A stretch of 47,230 nucleotides of DNA. It comes from CAZPKH01 sp964587165 (GTDB lineage Bacteria > Bacteroidota > Bacteroidia > Bacteroidales > Muribaculaceae). The position numbers were made by a program, and so were the translations under genes. The notes beneath the pieces are model-generated. The model was not told the origin of the DNA. It ran no database searches and worked only from the letters and a program-made list of their open reading frames with translations. Each line of letters opens with the position of its first letter. Positions within the stretch are counted from its first letter, which is position 1. The stretch spans positions 1-47,230 of the forward strand of contig CAZPKH010000011.1 in assembly GCA_964587165.1 (NCBI GenBank), given 5' to 3'. Shown one piece after another: positions 1 through 8,343 of this stretch.

Positions 1-2
1 AG

Positions 3-1322
3 CCCCACGGCACCATCCTGTCGGTGGGCGGACAGATACCCAACAACCTCGCCACCCGCCTCGACGATGCCGGCATAAACATACTCGGCACCTCGGCCGC
101 AAGCATCGACAACGCCGAAGACCGCAACAAATTCTCGGCCATGCTCGACCGCCTCGGCATCGACCAGCCCCGCTGGCGCGAGCTCACGAGCTTCGACGAC
201 ATCAACCGATTCATCGATGAAGTAGGATTCCCCGTGCTCGTACGCCCCAGCTACGTGCTCTCGGGGGCGGCCATGAACGTATGCTCCAACTCCGAGGAGC
301 TCGAACGATTCCTCAAGCTCGCCGCCAACGTCTCGAAACAGCACCCCGTCGTAGTCTCCGAATTCATCCAGAACGCCAAAGAGATAGAGATGGATGCCGT
401 GGCCCAGAACGGCGACATAAAGGTGTATGCCATATCCGAACATATCGAGTTTGCCGGCGTACACTCCGGCGACGCCACCATACAGTTCCCCCCGCAGAAA
501 TTGTATGTCGAGACCATGCGCCGCATCAAGAAAGTATCGTCGGCCATAGCCAAAGCTCTGAATATCAGCGGACCGTTCAACATCCAGTTCCTGGCCAAGG
601 ACAACGACATCAAAGTGATAGAGTGCAACCTGCGCGCCTCACGCAGCTTCCCGTTCGTGTCGAAAGTACTGAAGATCAACTTCATCGACCTCGCCACGAA
701 AGTGATGCTCGGCATACCCGTAGAGAAGCCCGCCAAGAACGCCTTCGACCTCGACTACGTAGGCATCAAAGCCTCGCAATTCTCCTTCTCCCGTCTGCAG
801 GGCGCCGACCCGGTGCTCGGCGTCGACATGTCGTCGACCGGCGAAGTGGGGTGCATCGGCGTCGACACCTCCGAGGCCATCCTCAAGTCGATGCTCTCGG
901 TAGGCCTCTCCATACCGCGCCGCACCGTGCTCCTCTCCACCGGCTCGGCCAAGCAGAAAGCCGACATGCTCGGAGCAGCCCACCGCCTCTACGACGCCGG
1001 CTACACCATCTACGCCACAGGCGGCACATGCCGGTTCCTCAACGACAACGGCATACCCGCCATACGCGTCTACTGGCCCAGCGAAGCCGAAAGCACCCCG
1101 CAGGCTCTCGATCTGATGCACGACCACGCCATCGACCTTGTGGTCAACATCCCCAAGGACCTCACCCCCAAAGAGCTCTCCAACGGCTACCGCATACGCC
1201 GTGCCGCCATCGACCTCAACATACCGCTGCTCACCAACGCACGTCTGGCATCGGCATTCATCAACGCATTCACAACTCTTCCCCTCGACAAGATCGAAAT
1301 CAAGTCGTGGGACGAGTACTAA
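3..1322 (+). CDS. carB: Carbamoyl-phosphate synthase large subunit (3' part)
   Basis: This is the C-terminal ~439 residues of the ATP-dependent large subunit that makes carbamoyl phosphate for pyrimidine and arginine synthesis. The gene is cut by the window edge; the full protein is usually about 1,070 residues. The visible frame opens with a SVGGQIPNNLA stretch matching the start of the second synthetase half. It then shows the second ATP-grasp domain (RPSYVLSGAAM, IECNLRASRSFPFVSK) and an MGS-like allosteric domain from about nt 910 (TGSAKQKADM, YATGGTCRFL). It ends just before a strong hairpin terminator facing a convergent gene. Family assignment is secure; the N-terminal half cannot be seen. 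Confidence 0.96.
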   Translation, partial: PHGTILSVGGQIPNNLATRLDDAGINILGTSAASIDNAEDRNKFSAMLDRLGIDQPRWRELTSFDDINRFIDEVGFPVLVRPSYVLSGAAMNVCSNSEELERFLKLAANVSKQHPVVVSEFIQNAKEIEMDAVAQNGDIKVYAISEHIEFAGVHSGDATIQFPPQKLYVETMRRIKKVSSAIAKALNISGPFNIQFLAKDNDIKVIECNLRASRSFPFVSKVLKINFIDLATKVMLGIPVEKPAKNAFDLDYVGIKASQFSFSRLQGADPVLGVDMSSTGEVGCIGVDTSEAILKSMLSVGLSIPRRTVLLSTGSAKQKADMLGAAHRLYDAGYTIYATGGTCRFLNDNGIPAIRVYWPSEAESTPQALDLMHDHAIDLVVNIPKDLTPKELSNGYRIRRAAIDLNIPLLTNARLASAFINAFTTLPLDKIEIKSWDEY

Positions 1323-1338
1323 TAGGTATAACTCGCAC

Positions 1339-1378
1339 AAAGACAGCCGGCTTGAGGTGATCAGGCCGGCTGTCTTTT
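1339..1378. terminator. Bidirectional terminator between carB and the convergent esterase
   Basis: A perfect 13-bp stem pairs AAAGACAGCCGGC (1339-1351) with GCCGGCTGTCTTT (1365-1377) around a 13-nt loop. A T run follows on the plus strand and the A-rich side gives a T run on the minus strand. It lies between the 3' ends of two convergent genes and can serve both. Confidence 0.88.
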
Positions 1379-1395
1379 CGTCTTATCAGTAATGA

Positions 1396-2325
1396 TTATT
1401 TCCCTCCGAGCAGAAATCTGAGCGGCCTCTCTACGCGCCCGGCCCATGCATCCTCGGTGTGGGCAGCCCCCTGATCCACGTAGCTGTCGAGGTTCACACC
1501 GTCGCGATAACCCTTCTGCCGAGCAATCTCCAGAGCCTTCTGCTCCCACGGGCCGTAGTAGGCATCTATCGTCTCGGTGCCATGGTCGAAGTATAGGCTG
1601 TGAGTAGCCGGATCGGGCAGATTCCGCTCCATAAAGCGCATCAGAGCGTTGCCGAACATATCGCCCGCATCGCGCGAACCATACCAGTGTGTCGACATGC
1701 ACCCCGCTCCGCCAAACACCTCCGGAGCGCGGCATATCAGGTAGAGCGACATAAGGCCACCCATGCTCGACCCCATCACGACAGTATGCTCACGGTCGGG
1801 CAGAGTGCGGTAAGTGCTGTCGATGAGCGGTTTGAGCGTCGACACCACAAAATCGGCATACCGGTCGCCGAGCACAGGCTGCCCTTTGAGCTTCACCTCG
1901 GCCATGAGCTCCTCAAGGCCGGCGTCGGCCACCGCCTGCTGCGGCATAAGCTGCGATACGCGAGTAGCCGGATCGCTGTGTATACCCACGATGATCACCG
2001 GACCAATAGCCCCGGCATCAATAAGGCTCGACGCCACCGAGTCCATCTCCCACGACTGGCCGTTCCATGTGGTGTGGCGGTCGTACAGATTCTGTCCATC
2101 GTGCATATATACCACCGGCATACGCGTCTCACCCGCAGGGGCGTACCCTTCCGGAAGCCAGACATCCACCGTAATTGTGTCGGAAAGCTCGGGCGAATAC
2201 ACCACATGTCGCTCCACCGTGCCCCTGTCGGCATGCTGTATCGGAGCGGCAGCCGAAGCTGTCGGCACAGCCGCTGCAACCAAAGCCGCTGCCGTCCACC
2301 GGCTCATCATCTCAAAAAATCCCAT
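1396..2325 (-). CDS. Secreted alpha/beta-hydrolase esterase (enterochelin-esterase/esterase D-like)
   Basis: This 309-residue protein has an N-terminal signal peptide (residues ~1-26, ending ASA-A) and a putative esterase domain of the PF00756 type. The nucleophile elbow GSSMGG places the serine at 187. FDHGTE (Asp247) and GAAHTEDAW (His289) fit the rest of the triad. MHDGQNLYD near residue 75 is typical of this family. It is expected to act outside the cytoplasm on an ester, possibly on a carbohydrate or siderophore, but the substrate cannot be read from sequence. Internal Met6 and Met7 are alternative starts. It is divergent from fbp, and a minus-strand TATCTTTG box lies 32 bp upstream. Confidence 0.85.
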   Translation of the reverse strand: MGFFEMMSRWTAAALVAAAVPTASAAAPIQHADRGTVERHVVYSPELSDTITVDVWLPEGYAPAGETRMPVVYMHDGQNLYDRHTTWNGQSWEMDSVASSLIDAGAIGPVIIVGIHSDPATRVSQLMPQQAVADAGLEELMAEVKLKGQPVLGDRYADFVVSTLKPLIDSTYRTLPDREHTVVMGSSMGGLMSLYLICRAPEVFGGAGCMSTHWYGSRDAGDMFGNALMRFMERNLPDPATHSLYFDHGTETIDAYYGPWEQKALEIARQKGYRDGVNLDSYVDQGAAHTEDAWAGRVERPLRFLLGGK

Positions 2326-2356
2326 AATCTAAAGTTTAATAAAAATTTTCTATCCG

Positions 2357-2364
2357 CAAAGATA
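2357..2364 (-). promoter_or_regulatory. Bacteroidota -7 promoter box for the esterase gene
   Basis: The minus strand reads TATCTTTG, an exact match to TAnnTTTG, 32 bp before the esterase ATG. No good -33 TTTG is seen. It sits back-to-back with the fbp promoter box at 2386-2393. Confidence 0.6.
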
Positions 2365-2385
2365 GGTAAAAATCGCGTTTTTTTG

Positions 2386-2393
2386 TATATTTG
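2386..2393 (+). promoter_or_regulatory. Bacteroidota -7 promoter box for fbp
   Basis: TATATTTG matches TAnnTTTG and would start transcription near 2399, leaving a leader of about 60 nt before the fbp ATG at 2461. No consensus -33 box is visible; that region coincides with the opposing -7 box. Confidence 0.6.
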
Positions 2394-2460
2394 TGTTGGA
2401 GAAGGGGTAGCCCGACGCGTTGCCCTGCCTTAGATCAATACCATCTGTCATTTTATCGCT

Positions 2461-4458
2461 ATGGAAACGTCTGCAAAAATCACTCCCGAAAAACTTGCCG
2501 CCGACCGCCGGATGCTCGAACTGCTCAGCCAGAACTTCCCTACCGTCAGCGCCGCCTCGACCGAGATCATCAATCTCGAAGCCATACTCAACCTTCCCAA
2601 AGGCACGGAGCATTTCGTGGCCGACGTGCACGGAGAGCATGAAGCCTTCGACCATATCGTGCGCAACGCCTCGGGCAACATTCGCCGCAAAGTCAACGAG
2701 ATATTCTCCCACTCGATGCGCGACGAGGAGATACGCCGCCTCTGCACCCTGATATACTACCCCGAGCGCAAGCTCAAGGAGCTCAAGGAGACCGAGGCCG
2801 AGATCGACGATTTCTACAACGTGACGCTCCACCGTCTGGTCAAGGTGTGCCGCACCGTCTCGTCGAAATACACCCGCTCGAAGGTGCGCAAGGCTCTCCC
2901 ACGCGAGTTTGCATACATCATCGAGGAGCTGCTGCACGAGGACCACGACGGCCACAACAAGCAGGCATACTACTCGCGCATCATCGAGACGATCATATCC
3001 ACAGGGCAGGCCGACGCTTTCATCGTGGCTATAAGCCGGGTGATACAGCGCCTCAGCATCGACTGGCTCCATATACTCGGCGACGTGTACGACCGCGGCC
3101 CCGGAGCCCATATCATCATGGACCGCCTGATGACCTACGAACGCTTCGACATGCAGTGGGGCAACCACGACACGCTATGGATAGGAGCTGCCGCCGGCAA
3201 CGAGTGTTGCATCGCAAACGTGCTGCGCATATCGCTGCGCTACGGCAATATGGCTACCCTCGACGACGGCTACGGCATAAACCTGGTGCCGCTGGCCACA
3301 TTTGCCATGGAGACCTACGGCGACGACGACTGCACCCGATTCCTGCCCAAGCTGCCCGCCGGAGCCGATGTCGACGACAAGACCCGCATGCTCATGGCCC
3401 GTATGCACAAGGCGATAGCCATAATACAGTTCAAACTCGAAGGAGCCCTGATCGACAAACGCCCCGAGTGGGGCATGGCCGACCGAAAGCTGCTCCACCT
3501 GATCGACCGCAACAACGCCACCATAGAGCTCTACGGAGCCACCTACCCGATGCTCGACAATAATTTCCCGACCGTCGACCCCGCCGACCCCTACCGGCTC
3601 ACCCCCGAGGAGGCGAACCTTGTCGAGCGGCTGCGCCACTCCTTCCTGGTGAGCGACAAGCTGCACCGCCACGTCAAGCTGATGTTCTCCCACGGCTGCA
3701 TGTATACCATCGTCAACTCCAACCTGCTCTTCCACGCCTCGGTGCCCCTCAACCCCGACGGCACCCTCAAAGAGGTGGAGGTCGACGGCGAGCTCTTCAA
3801 GGGGCGCGAGCTGCTGCACCGTGTCGGGATGACCATGCGCGCGGCCTTCAACGAGGATACGCCGCGGCCGCAGAAAGAGTTTGCCACCGACTACTACTGG
3901 TATCTGTGGTGCGGGCCCGACTCACCGCTCTTCGACAAAGCGCGCATGACCACTTTCGAGCGCTACTTCATAGCCGACAAAGATACCCACCGCGAGGCCA
4001 AAGGCGCCTACTACACCCTGCGCGACGACCCCCGGGTGTGCGACATGATACTCGACGCATTCGGCGTAGAGGGTGAGCACCGCCATATCATCAACGGCCA
4101 TGTGCCCGTCAAGGTGGGCAAAGGGGAGTGTCCGGTGCGCGCCGACGGCCGTCTGCTGGTGATCGACGGAGGGTTCGCCAAGGCTTACCACAACACCACC
4201 GGGATAGCCGGCTACACATTAGTATACCACTCGCGCGGGCTTCAGCTCGTGCAGCACGAGCCGTTCACATCGACCGACGAGGCCATATCGTCGGCCGCCG
4301 ACATACTCGGCACCACGCAGATTGTCGAGCTCTCGCACCACCGGCAGCGCGTGCGCGACACCGACAAAGGGCGCGAGCTGATGGTGCAGATCGACGAGCT
4401 CACCCGCCTGCTATACGCATACCGCCACGGCATCATCAAGGAGTGGGTGACGCGCTGA
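2461..4458 (+). CDS. fbp: Class III fructose-1,6-bisphosphatase
   Basis: This 665-residue enzyme removes the 1-phosphate of fructose-1,6-bisphosphate in gluconeogenesis. It belongs to the class III (Firmicutes/Bacteroidetes) family, which is built on a calcineurin-like metallophosphoesterase fold and is unrelated to the class I enzymes. Metal-binding motifs are in order: DVHGE at residues 55-59, GDVYDRG near 207-213, and GNHD near 234. FINGHVPVK-type sequence (residues INGHVPVKVGKGECP) follows near the C-terminus. Length is usual for the family (about 640-670). It is monocistronic between a divergent esterase and a convergent U32 gene, with its own promoter and terminator. Confidence 0.95.
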   Translation: METSAKITPEKLAADRRMLELLSQNFPTVSAASTEIINLEAILNLPKGTEHFVADVHGEHEAFDHIVRNASGNIRRKVNEIFSHSMRDEEIRRLCTLIYYPERKLKELKETEAEIDDFYNVTLHRLVKVCRTVSSKYTRSKVRKALPREFAYIIEELLHEDHDGHNKQAYYSRIIETIISTGQADAFIVAISRVIQRLSIDWLHILGDVYDRGPGAHIIMDRLMTYERFDMQWGNHDTLWIGAAAGNECCIANVLRISLRYGNMATLDDGYGINLVPLATFAMETYGDDDCTRFLPKLPAGADVDDKTRMLMARMHKAIAIIQFKLEGALIDKRPEWGMADRKLLHLIDRNNATIELYGATYPMLDNNFPTVDPADPYRLTPEEANLVERLRHSFLVSDKLHRHVKLMFSHGCMYTIVNSNLLFHASVPLNPDGTLKEVEVDGELFKGRELLHRVGMTMRAAFNEDTPRPQKEFATDYYWYLWCGPDSPLFDKARMTTFERYFIADKDTHREAKGAYYTLRDDPRVCDMILDAFGVEGEHRHIINGHVPVKVGKGECPVRADGRLLVIDGGFAKAYHNTTGIAGYTLVYHSRGLQLVQHEPFTSTDEAISSAADILGTTQIVELSHHRQRVRDTDKGRELMVQIDELTRLLYAYRHGIIKEWVTR

Positions 4459-4463
4459 CCCTC

Positions 4464-4494
4464 AGAGCCTGTCTCACAAGAAGACAGGCTCTTA
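4464..4494. terminator. Bidirectional terminator between fbp and the U32 gene
   Basis: AGAGCCTGTCT (4464-4474) pairs perfectly with AGACAGGCTCT (4482-4492) across a 7-nt loop. The right arm runs into the TAA stop of the minus-strand U32 gene, so the two convergent genes share one hairpin. Confidence 0.85.
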
Positions 4495-6357
4495 CTTATC
4501 CAACAGCACCCGCATAGAGCAGTCGGCGCAGTCGAAGCTCAGACGGAATCTGTCGGAGCCGGAGCGGAGCGTCAGCGGCTCGCGCCACTCACGCCCGGCG
4601 GCGGTGCGCAGGCAGCGCCCCAACTCGCGGCGCACACAGTAGCGCGTGCACATCACCTCGACCGGGCGCGACACTTTCGCCGGAGCACACTCCGCCGCGG
4701 GCTCGATCGTCGCGGTGCCGTGGTCGGTGTAGAACTGCCGGGCAAGCCGGTTGGCCACATTGGCGTGGAACGACAGATGGGCGTCGGTCTTGAAATCGGC
4801 CGACTCGCTGCGGCGGTAGTCATAAGTATATGTGGCGACGGCAGCCCGGTCGAGAGCCTCCACGGCGCGCCGTCGCAGATCGGTGAGGGCGGCCGCAGGC
4901 ACGAAAATATCGCCCAGACGGTCGTCGACCGCCGTCGCGCGATAGATCGTATCGCCCAACTTTGTCAGCACCCTCCGCCGGGGCTCCTGCTGAGGCGTGC
5001 GTGCCGGCTGCATCGGCTCTGTCAGCTCCGCCGTCACCGACACGCTGCATCCGCGCTCGCAGCTGATGTCGAGCGCTATGCGCGCCTCCCCGCACTGTCT
5101 CAACACCATCTCTACGGCTATGGTGCGCCGCGCCGACTCTCGGCTCAGGGCATCGGATAGTGCCTTGTCGGAGTTGCGGTACAATGTAGTGCCGGGAGCA
5201 GGGTCGACAGCTGATGCCGGATATAGGCGCGAGCCGTCGGCACGGTTCAGGCGGAAACCGGTGAAACGTCCGTCGCAGCCGAAGAACCCCAAGCCGTCGC
5301 CGTTGGCCACCGGGTGTGTCAGCTTAGCCTCGATCACGCCGCGGCCGCTACGCACCACCTTCCCCACCGGCTGCCCTACAGCTTTGGGAGTGTCGATCGA
5401 CGCCATCGGCGCCATCCTCACCCCCGGGCGCGGAGCACCCTCGGCAAAATATGTGGTGAAGCCGCGGTTGAAACTACGCTGCGGGTCAGGCTCGAAACCT
5501 ATCTCGACCGTGCCGGCCGACGCCCGGCGCAGCCCCGAGCCGGGAGCGTCGATTATCGCATCGAGCGCACGGCGGTAGGCTGCCGTGACATTTTTCACAT
5601 ACCCCGTATCCTTGAGCCGCCCCTCGATCTTGAAAGAGCTCACCCCCGCGTCGAGCAGACGGCGCAGGCGCGGCATACGGTTCATGTCGGCCAGCGAGAG
5701 CAGATGCTTGTCGGCCACCAAGACCCGGCCGTCGCCGTCGAGCAGGTCGAAACTGTAGCGGCACACCTGAGCGCACTCGCCGCGGTTGGCCGAGCGGCCC
5801 GTGGTGAGGAGCGAAGCCCGGCAATCGCCGTTGTAGCACACACATATCGATCCGTGCACAAACACCTCGACAGGTACCCCCGCGGCAGCCTCGACCATCC
5901 GCGCCGTCTCCGCCTCCGAGAGCTCGCGCGCTATGACTATCTGCGAGAATCCGGCGGCGCAGAGGCGGCGCACCTGCTCCGGAGTGCGGGTGTCGCACTG
6001 AGTGCTGGCGTGAAGCGCTATCGGCGGCAGATCCATGCGCAGCAGAGCCATATCCTGCACTATCAGGGCATCGACGCCCGCGTGGTAAAGATCGGCGGCA
6101 AGACGCTCCACGGCATCAAGCTCATCATTGTATATCAGCGTATTGAGCGTCACATAAACGCGGACGCGGAATCGGTGGGCATACTCTACCACACGGCGTA
6201 TATCGTCGAGCGAATTGCCTGCCGAAGCACGCGCGCCGTGGCTCGGGCCACCTATGTATACAGCGTCGGCGCCGTGGCGTATAGCCTCTATGGCCGTCTG
6301 CGCATCGCGCGCCGGAGCCAGCAATTCTATCGGGCGGGGTGATTGGATTTGCGACAT
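4492..6357 (-). CDS. Peptidase U32 family protein (RlhA/YdcP-like)
   Basis: This 621-residue protein has the U32 collagenase-like fold: LLAPARD near the start, then EVFVHGSICVCYNGDC at residues 164-179 and NRGECAQVCR at 191-200. Cys172, 174, 179, 195 and 199 and a C-terminal cluster (MCTRYC, CADCSMR) suggest an iron-sulfur site. This would fit the RlhA branch, which hydroxylates a 23S rRNA cytidine in E. coli rather than acting as a protease. Length and the long C-terminal region (DUF3656-like) agree with that branch. The rRNA role here is inferred from family only. The promoter box ends 4 nt before the ATG, so the message may be leaderless. Confidence 0.82.
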   Translation of the reverse strand: MSQIQSPRPIELLAPARDAQTAIEAIRHGADAVYIGGPSHGARASAGNSLDDIRRVVEYAHRFRVRVYVTLNTLIYNDELDAVERLAADLYHAGVDALIVQDMALLRMDLPPIALHASTQCDTRTPEQVRRLCAAGFSQIVIARELSEAETARMVEAAAGVPVEVFVHGSICVCYNGDCRASLLTTGRSANRGECAQVCRYSFDLLDGDGRVLVADKHLLSLADMNRMPRLRRLLDAGVSSFKIEGRLKDTGYVKNVTAAYRRALDAIIDAPGSGLRRASAGTVEIGFEPDPQRSFNRGFTTYFAEGAPRPGVRMAPMASIDTPKAVGQPVGKVVRSGRGVIEAKLTHPVANGDGLGFFGCDGRFTGFRLNRADGSRLYPASAVDPAPGTTLYRNSDKALSDALSRESARRTIAVEMVLRQCGEARIALDISCERGCSVSVTAELTEPMQPARTPQQEPRRRVLTKLGDTIYRATAVDDRLGDIFVPAAALTDLRRRAVEALDRAAVATYTYDYRRSESADFKTDAHLSFHANVANRLARQFYTDHGTATIEPAAECAPAKVSRPVEVMCTRYCVRRELGRCLRTAAGREWREPLTLRSGSDRFRLSFDCADCSMRVLLDK

Positions 6358-6361
6358 GACG

Positions 6362-6369
6362 CAAAATTA
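6362..6369 (-). promoter_or_regulatory. Bacteroidota -7 box abutting the U32 start codon
   Basis: The minus strand reads TAATTTTG, an exact TAnnTTTG, then only CGTC before the ATG at 6357. A start site 4-7 nt after the box would fall at or just inside the start codon. Confidence 0.5.
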
Positions 6370-6383
6370 CGAAAAATTTTACT

Positions 6384-6391
6384 TACCTTTG
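6384..6391 (+). promoter_or_regulatory. Bacteroidota -7 box for the lptF/ribBA transcript
   Basis: TACCTTTG is a preferred form of TAnnTTTG and ends 23 nt before the LptF/G ATG at 6415. It is back-to-back with the U32 box, 14 bp away. Confidence 0.7.
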
Positions 6392-6414
6392 CTGCATAAA
6401 ACCGAGTTACTGCG

Positions 6415-8343
6415 ATGTTAGGTATCAAAAAGCTATACACATTCATGCTGCGGAGCTTTCTGCCTCTGTTTGTCATGACCTTTTTGATAGTACTCTTCAT
6501 CGTGCTGATGCAGTTTCTGTGGCGCTATATCGACGACCTGGTGGGCAAAGGGTTGAGCATCGACGTGCTCGGCGAGCTCTTTTTCTACGCCGCCGTCACG
6601 ATGATCCCGATGGCTCTGCCGCTTGCCATACTGCTGGCGTCGCTGATGACCTTCGGCAACCTCGGCGAGCAGTTCGAGCTCACCGCCATGAAAGCTTCGG
6701 GCATATCGCTGCTGCGGGCCATGCGGCCGCTCATAGTGCTGATGATCGCCATCGCCATAGGCGCGTTCTTCTTCCAGAACTATGTGCTCCCGGTGGCTCA
6801 GACCAAGATGTGGACACTTCTGTTCTCCGTGCGCCAGAAATCGCCCGAACTTGAGATACCCACCGGAGTGTTCTACGACCAGGTGCCCGGCATCAACATG
6901 TTTGTACAGGACAAGGACCGCGAGAGCGGCACCCTCTACGACATGATGATCTACGACATGTCAAAGGGGTTTGACAACGCCCGCGTGATACTTGCCGACT
7001 CCGGACGCCTCCAGCCCACAGCCGACAACAGCCACCTGCGCCTCACCCTGCACCACGGCGAGATGTTCGAAAACCTCAACGACGCCGGCCTCGAACGCCG
7101 CAATGTGCCCTACCGCCGCGAGTCGTTCGACCTCAAGGAGCTGCTCATACGGTTTGACGCCAACTTCAACCGTCTCGACGAGGAGGGTATGCGCAACCAG
7201 TATGTAGGCAAAAACATTGCCGAACTTCAGGCCACCATCGACTCGGTAAATACCCGCGTCGACTCGCTCGGCACAGTATACGGCCAGGAGCTGCTGAGCC
7301 AACCGCTGCTCGATGTGACCGACACGCGGCGCATCATGAAAGCCGGCGAGTGGGTCGAGGAGCCGGTGGCCGACATATCGCCGGAGCATACCGTCGACAT
7401 CGACTCAGTGTTCCGCGGACGATCATCGGCATCGGCCGCATCATACATCACCTCAGCCCTCAACAAAGCCAAACGCAACAAGCAGGAGTACGAGTTCCGG
7501 TCATACTCCATGGCCGACGACCGCAAGGTGATACGCCGCCACTCCATCGAGATGGTCAAGAAATTCACCCTCTCGTTCGCCTGCATCATATTCTTCTTCA
7601 TCGGCGCCCCGCTCGGAGCCATAATCCGCAAAGGAGGACTCGGCACACCACTGGTCATCAGCGTGTTGCTATTCATATTCTACTATGTGATCGACAATAC
7701 CGGCTATAAGCTCGCCCGCGATGGCAAGTGGGCCGTATGGGAAGGTATGTGGCTGTCGTCGGCCGTACTGCTGCCGCTCGGCGTATTCTTCACATGGAAA
7801 GCGATGAACGACTCCGATGTGTTCAACTCCGACGCATACCTCAACTTCTTCCGCCGCCTCATAGGCACACACGAGAGCCGCAACATAGCCGTCAAAGAGG
7901 TGATAATCGACGAAGTAGACCCGCGTGTGGCCGTCGAAAGCCTCGATGCCCTAACAGCCGCCGCCCGCGAGTTTATCGAAGCCGACACCCGCAGCTTCGG
8001 CTATAAATCGTACTGGCTCGACGGCATGAATCCGCACATGCTCGACGCCCTCTCCGAGAAGCTTGAGGCAACCGTCGACTATCTGGCCAACTCCCGCGAC
8101 CAGATGGTAGTCAAGAAACTGCTCGACTACCCCGTGCTGCGCCACCTGTGGATATACCACCCCACAAAAGCCCGATGGCTGGGGTACACATTCATATTCG
8201 CCGCCCCGATAGGCTACCCGCTGTATCTGTGGGCACGACGCTACCACCGCCGCCTGATATTTGAGGTCAACACCATAATATCGGTCAGCACTCAAATCAC
8301 CGAACTCCTTAACAACAATCAACATGGAACAGATCAAGCTTGA
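6415..8343 (+). CDS. LptF/LptG family LPS-export permease
   Basis: This 642-residue inner-membrane protein is an LptF/LptG (YjgP/YjgQ) permease of the Lpt system, which extracts lipopolysaccharide from the inner membrane for transport to the surface. Helices are visible at about residues 12-35, 53-78, 100-120 and in the C-terminal half (385-470), with a long periplasmic region between (about 125-380). The sequence NLGEQFELTAMKASGISLLRAMRP is diagnostic. Bacteroidales versions are longer than the ~360-residue proteobacterial ones and carry a C-terminal extension with an extra hydrophobic segment near 592-610, as here. It overlaps ribBA by 20 nt, implying translational coupling. LptF versus LptG cannot be decided. 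Confidence 0.92.
   Translation: MLGIKKLYTFMLRSFLPLFVMTFLIVLFIVLMQFLWRYIDDLVGKGLSIDVLGELFFYAAVTMIPMALPLAILLASLMTFGNLGEQFELTAMKASGISLLRAMRPLIVLMIAIAIGAFFFQNYVLPVAQTKMWTLLFSVRQKSPELEIPTGVFYDQVPGINMFVQDKDRESGTLYDMMIYDMSKGFDNARVILADSGRLQPTADNSHLRLTLHHGEMFENLNDAGLERRNVPYRRESFDLKELLIRFDANFNRLDEEGMRNQYVGKNIAELQATIDSVNTRVDSLGTVYGQELLSQPLLDVTDTRRIMKAGEWVEEPVADISPEHTVDIDSVFRGRSSASAASYITSALNKAKRNKQEYEFRSYSMADDRKVIRRHSIEMVKKFTLSFACIIFFFIGAPLGAIIRKGGLGTPLVISVLLFIFYYVIDNTGYKLARDGKWAVWEGMWLSSAVLLPLGVFFTWKAMNDSDVFNSDAYLNFFRRLIGTHESRNIAVKEVIIDEVDPRVAVESLDALTAAAREFIEADTRSFGYKSYWLDGMNPHMLDALSEKLEATVDYLANSRDQMVVKKLLDYPVLRHLWIYHPTKARWLGYTFIFAAPIGYPLYLWARRYHRRLIFEVNTIISVSTQITELLNNNQHGTDQA

Noticed and set aside
281..1360. 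Long plus-strand frame inside carB in a second reading frame
   Set aside because: Arg/His/Pro-rich composition typical of an off-frame reading of GC-rich coding DNA; carB fits the same stretch fully.
5314..6342. 342-residue plus-strand frame opposite the U32 gene
   Set aside because: No family resemblance, Arg/His-rich; antisense shadow of a clear gene.
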